In this document: positions 22,901 to 28,900 of the stretch, in pieces
Numbering within the stretch: position 1 is the stretch's first letter
How the letters are laid out: every line of letters starts with the position of its first letter
Assembly (NCBI GenBank): GCA_037974335.1
Contig: CM075743.1
Span: forward strand, 8,118,449-8,182,448
Origin: Prionace glauca
Taxonomy: Eukaryota > Chordata > Chondrichthyes > Carcharhiniformes > Carcharhinidae
DNA length: 64,000 nt
Reading direction: 5' to 3'
Position numbers and translations under genes: made by a program
Notes under the pieces: generated by a model
The model's database searches: none
The model's input: the letters and a program-made list of their open reading frames with translations, nothing else
Told to the model about the DNA's origin: nothing

Positions 22901-25900
22901 ACTATTTGTCTGACTTTCTGATCCACTATCTGACCCTGATCTTGCTTTCCTGTAACCTGAACATTCACTTCCTCATCATCCTCAACGTCATCCCTCTCCT
23001 TTGTCTCATCTAGGACATCAACTAGAAGATTTTCCTCATCTCGTAACTATCGTAATCTTACTGTACCCTGTGACTGAACTGATGAACCATCTGATGAATT
23101 CCCTGCTCAAATACTTAGTGACTCATTATCTAAATGCAAAATTCATGATGATGAATTCAATGTACTAGAATCAAACTGGCAAATATCACTGGTATTATTT
23201 AGATAATATGTTTCCCACATCACACAGTATTGATGACTACTCTGAACATTATAGCTTTCATTTGATTAACATGATGCCATCCAGTCTTTCCAGAATCCAT
23301 TAATACCTTGTACACTGATGGACTAACTTAATCTACAATAGGGTGAGGCCCAGAATATCTGGGGGATAAGAATGTATTAGGCCCAGTGCCAAATTCTAAT
23401 TCTTGGGTTTCAGTGTTTGCAATGTGGAGATATTTCGTTGTTTGGGGATTGTTTCCACTAGAGAGCATGCTGAATTGGTTGTACTTGAGTTTCAGCGGTA
23501 TTTACCTTCTTTTTTTGATGTGTTGGAATCCTTGGTAGCCTTCAATTTGTTTATCGGTAAAGTGAGTAGCAGCGCAGCAGGGTTGTGGTAGGTGGTTTGG
23601 TATAGAGGTGGTTGATATGGCCTTATAAGCCCTCATTGTGGGTGAGGAAAATCCCTATTAGAATTATTGGTATTTGGTCCTGTTATTTTAGGATTAAGAA
23701 ATCTTTGCTTGTCTCTTCTGGAGGTACTGACGGATCATGTATCCTGGAAAAGACTGGGCTCTTTTTTTTCTGATATTGGCACCACTGGTGTTGTTGGACT
23801 CTGTGGAATGGGCTTGAACTTAGGAAGTGATTGGCCATGGATCAAAGCTGCAGGGAAAAATCCCATGGTATGTTAATATATCCAAAAGGGCTTCCCAAGC
23901 AATAGGAAGCTTGAACTGCCTTGAAAGTCATAGAAGAATCATAGAATACGTATATAGTGCAGAAAGAGGTCATTTGGCCGATTGGGTCTGCACCGACTCC
24001 CCAAAGAGCATCCCACTCAAGCCCTATTCCTGGAACCCCATTTATTTACCCCACTTACCCTCCATAACCCATACATCTTGGGACACCAAGGAGCAATTTA
24101 GCATGGCTAATCCACCTAACCCGCACTTCTTTGGAGTGTGGGAAGAAACCGGAGCACCTGGAGGAAATTCACACAGACACACGGAGAATGTGCAAACTCC
24201 ACAAAGACAGTCACCCAAAGGTGGAATTGAACCCGGGTCCCTGGCTCTGCGATGTAGCAGTGCTAATCACTGTGCCACTCATCAGGCTATTAAGATTCCG
24301 ACAGTTCATTCCAAAGTCCAGAAACAGATTTCTGGCCTCCTGACAAATTAAGTTCATCTGTCCATCACGATTCCTACTGCTGGCGGGACTGAGATTTTGC
24401 CCTGAAGTTTTGATACATGGCCTTTATAATTGAAAGTGTTGAGGATTTAATGAGCTAATTATTGTCTTATTCAACCCAATCGTAATAAATTGCAGTCAAA
24501 TACAGAATCAGTATTTCTTCTTTAAAGGAATTAGTTTGGGAGTTAGATGACTAAGATTAAAAGGCTTGCTTTTTTATTTATTCAAGGAATGTAAGCATAG
24601 CTGGCTCAGTCAGCATTCATTGCCAATCCCTGGTTGCCCTCGAGAAGGTGGTTGTGAGATGCCTTCTTGAATCACTGCAGTCCCTTGGTGTAGGTACACC
24701 CACAATGCTATTAGGCAGGGAGTTCTGGCATTTTGGCCCAGCAATGGGATGGTGAGTGGCTTGGTGGGGAACATCCAGATGGTGGTCCTCCCATGTATCT
24801 GCTGTCCTTGTCCTTCTAGATGGTAGTAAGTCTGGAAGATACTTTCTGAGGAGCCTTGGTCAGTTACTCAAGGACTTTTTAGATTGTCTGTGGGTTATAA
24901 AAATGTAATCTAATTCTGCCTGGCTACTCTCTGTAATACATAGGATCATAGAATCTCTACAGTACAGACAGAGGCTATTTGGCCTATCGAGTCTGTACTA
25001 ACCACAATCCCACCCAGGCCCTATTCTCTTAACCCCATGCATTTACCCTACTAATCCCCCTGACACTAGGGTCAATTTAGCATGGCCAATTAACCTAAAC
25101 ATCTTTGGATTTTGATAGGAAACCAGAACTTCCAGAGGAAACCCATGCAGACATGGGGAGAAAGTGCAAACACCACGCAGGCAGTGACCCAAAGCTGGAA
25201 TTGAACCCAGGTCTTTGATGGTGTGAGGCAGCAGTGCTAACCATTGTGCCACCATGCCGCCCAGATGTCTACTTAGGTTCAAGGCCAATTCTTCCCTATT
25301 TCCTATGAGGTGAAATCTTTCAATGAGTAATCTTTGAGGAGAAAAGCCTTTTGTAAGTTCCCCAAATCTCTGTCCGTGATAGGTTAAGGAGCCACGAATG
25401 AAGTGATTACCTTAAATTGATGCGTCCATTAATTTGTTGAGAGCGCATCAAAGGGCCACTCAAAAAAATTGTGCAGATCAAACTATTTTCCCTGTGAAAC
25501 CAACACTGAAAAAAATAGCTACTGATTGAAACAGTTCAAGTTTGAAGTCAAAACTTTGCACAGCAGGCATCCAGATGAAGCTAAAGCCAGACATGTAATT
25601 CCAAAGGGTGAGCACTAAAGATGGCATGGTTTAGGCTGGGACATTAATTAAAGCAGAGACAGCACTACAAGATGTTTAGAAAATCTATTAGAACCCATTA
25701 TTTTCTCATTTTTCACCTATCATTACTCTTATTCTGCAGCAATTAATCTTGAGAGGAAGTGATTGTACTAACAGGGCTGCACCTCATCACCGACGCTGCA
25801 GTAACAGCAGGATTAGTCAACTTGACCATGTTTCACCACCCTTCAGTTTAGTAAGTGCATGGGATCAGCAATAAATTGTGGTAGAAACCATCCAGTAACA

Positions 25901-28900
25901 GACCAGAATCAACTACAAGGACAAAATTCACATTCCACACTGGTTTTACTGGAAAAATAACCCAGGTTTTAAAATGAGAATTTGTATATTTTTTGTCATC
26001 AATTCTCTTTGCTCCATCTAGCAGGGATTCAAAGTAAATTCTGCAGATTGTTTGCTGCTGTGCACTTTTCGAGTAGACCCTTCTGGGTAAATGGACTTCA
26101 TTCACTTAATTGTGTACTGAGTCAATAGATTTTGTTTGATAAATTGGTTCCTCTTTGTCTCCAATAAAATCCGGTCATTCCTGCCCAGAACTTCCCACTC
26201 GCGATCACCAGAACTTTAAATGGTCTGCCAAAACTTCTGTCCAACTGGGATATATCCAAAGATCGGTGGGACTGGAAAATTTATCCCAATGAATCAACAG
26301 ACAGAGTCTACTTTTATCTCTGTGTAAGTGAATGCAATTTGAGTTTAAATTGGGTGCTGATTTTTCCCTGTATTGTTTGGTCTTTCACTGATAGCGCAAC
26401 AAGGCAAGAGCTCCCCTTTTCAGAGTAGAACTGAAAGGATTTTTATCCTGCAAAATCCTAAACACATGGAGACAGGGATTGAATTTCACCTTCAGTGATC
26501 TGACAGAGCACCATGTAGGGATAACTGTGATGAAAATCAGAATCGATTATAACCAGCAGGTTTTCTGCTCTGCTCTGATGGTTCAGGTGAAAAGTGCCTC
26601 CACCTTTTCTGATCATTATGCAAAATAACCAAAACCAATTTTGAGCTATATAGGGAAATGAAATGCGGTTCACATGAATGTAGATTAATCTAATGTTATA
26701 CACACTGCAAGACACAATCAATTTAGAGATTTTAAGCATATTAAATATCCCTGATACAGTTCTTTCAACAATAACATTGTAATTTTTCAGATACAAATGG
26801 CAATAAATTTCATCGTAAAGACAAGACTCTAAATGATAATCAGGTAAGGATATTAAGTATGAATTCTCTGAAAAATGTTTGGAAATTTGCGGAACTGGGT
26901 GAGATAGTCACAGAAACAGGTCATTCAGTCTTACTGATTCCTCTAACCCTATCAGCATTTCCTCATGTTCTCCTCTCCCTCTTTTTATTCATTCATGGGA
27001 TGTGCACATCACTAGCTGGGCCAGCATTTATTGCCCATCTCTGAGGCCAGTTAGAAGTCAACCACATTGCTATGGGTCTGGAGTCATATGTCGAGGCCGC
27101 TGCCCTCGACTGGACTTGTACGCCCAAACCATCAGGAGGTGCGTTAACACCAGATTCATCAGCCGCACTCACAAGACAGCCCCGAACATCACCCAAGCAC
27201 AACGCAACGCCATCCACGCTCTCAAGACAAACCGCAACATTGTCATCAAACCAGCAGACAAAGGAGGGGCCATCGTCATACTGAACAGAACGGATTACTG
27301 TAAAGAAGTGTACCGACAACTAAACAATGAGGAACACTACAGACAATTACCCACAGATCTGACCAAAGAACACACTCGTCAACTCAACAATCTGATCAAG
27401 ACCTTTGATCCGGACCTTCAGAGCACCCTCCGTGCTCTCATTCCACATACTCCCCGCATTGGAGATCTCTACTGCCTCCCAAAGATACACAAGGCAAACA
27501 CACCTGGCCGTCCCATCGTATCGGGCAATGGAACTCTGTGTGAGAACCTCTCCGGCTACATCGAGGGCATCCTGAAACCCATTGTACAAAGAACCCCCAG
27601 CTTTTGTCGCGACACTACGGACTTCCTACTGAAACTCAGCACACACGGAGCAGTTGAATCAGGGACACTCCTCGTCACAATGGATGTCTCAGCGCTCTAC
27701 ACCAACATCCCCCACAACGATGGCATTGCTGCGACTGCCTCAGTACTCAATGCTGACAACTGCCAGTTTCCAGATGCAATTTTACAACTCATCCGCTTTA
27801 TCCTGGACCACAATCTCTTCACCTTCAACAACCAGTTTTTCATCCAGACACACGGAATAGCCATGGGGACCAAATTTGCACCTCAATATGCCAACATCTT
27901 CATGCACAGGTTCGAACAAGACTTCTTCACTGCACAGAATCTTCAACTGATGCTATACACTAGATACATCGATGACATTTTCTTCCTTTGGCCTCATGGT
28001 GAACAATCACTGAAACAACTATATGATGATATCAACAAATTCCACCCACCATCAGACTCACCATGGACTATTCCCCAGAATCAGTTGCATTCTTGGACAC
28101 ACGCATCTCCATTAAGGACGGTCACCTCAGCACCTCACTGTACCGCAAACCCACAGACAATCTCACAATGCTCCACTTCTCCAGTTTCCACCCTAAACAT
28201 GTTAAAGAAGCTATTCCCAATGGACAAGCCCTCCGTATACACAGGATTTGCTCAGATGAGGAGGATCGTGACAGACACCTCCAGACCCTGAAAGATGCCC
28301 TCATAAGAACAGGATATGGTGCTCGACTCATAGATCGGCAGTTCCGATGTGCCACAGCGAAAAACCGCACCGATCTCCTCAGAAGGCAAACACAGGACAC
28401 AGTGGACAGAGTACCCATCGTCGTCCAGTACTTCCCCGGAGCGGAGAAGCTACGACATCTTCTCCGGAGTCTTCAACATATCATTGATGAAGACGAACAT
28501 CTCGCCAGGGCTATCCCCACACCCCCACTTCTTGCTTTCAGACAACCACACAACCTCAAACAGACCATTGTTCGCAGCAAACTACTCAGCTTCAGGAGAA
28601 CAGTGACCACAATACCACACAACCCTGTCACAGCAACCTCTGCAAGACATGCCGGATCATCGACATGGATACCATCATCACACGTGAGAACACCATCCAC
28701 CAGGTACATGGTAAATACTCTTGCAACTCGGCCAACATTGTCTACCTGATACGTTGCAAGAAAGGATGTCCCGAAGCATGGTACATTGGGGAGACCATGC
28801 AGACGCTATGACAATGGATGAATGAACATTGCTCGACAGTCACCAGGCAAGACTGTTCCCTTCCTGTTGGCAAACACTTCAGTGGTCACGGGCATTCAGC

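Noticed and set aside
24131-24343. Repeated small open frames of the type CGRKLEHLEE
   Set aside because: They recur at every antisense V-SINE and are products of the SINE sequence.
27347-28709. Minus-strand open frames across the Penelope-like element
   Set aside because: They are shadows of the + strand RT and GIY-YIG coding sequence.
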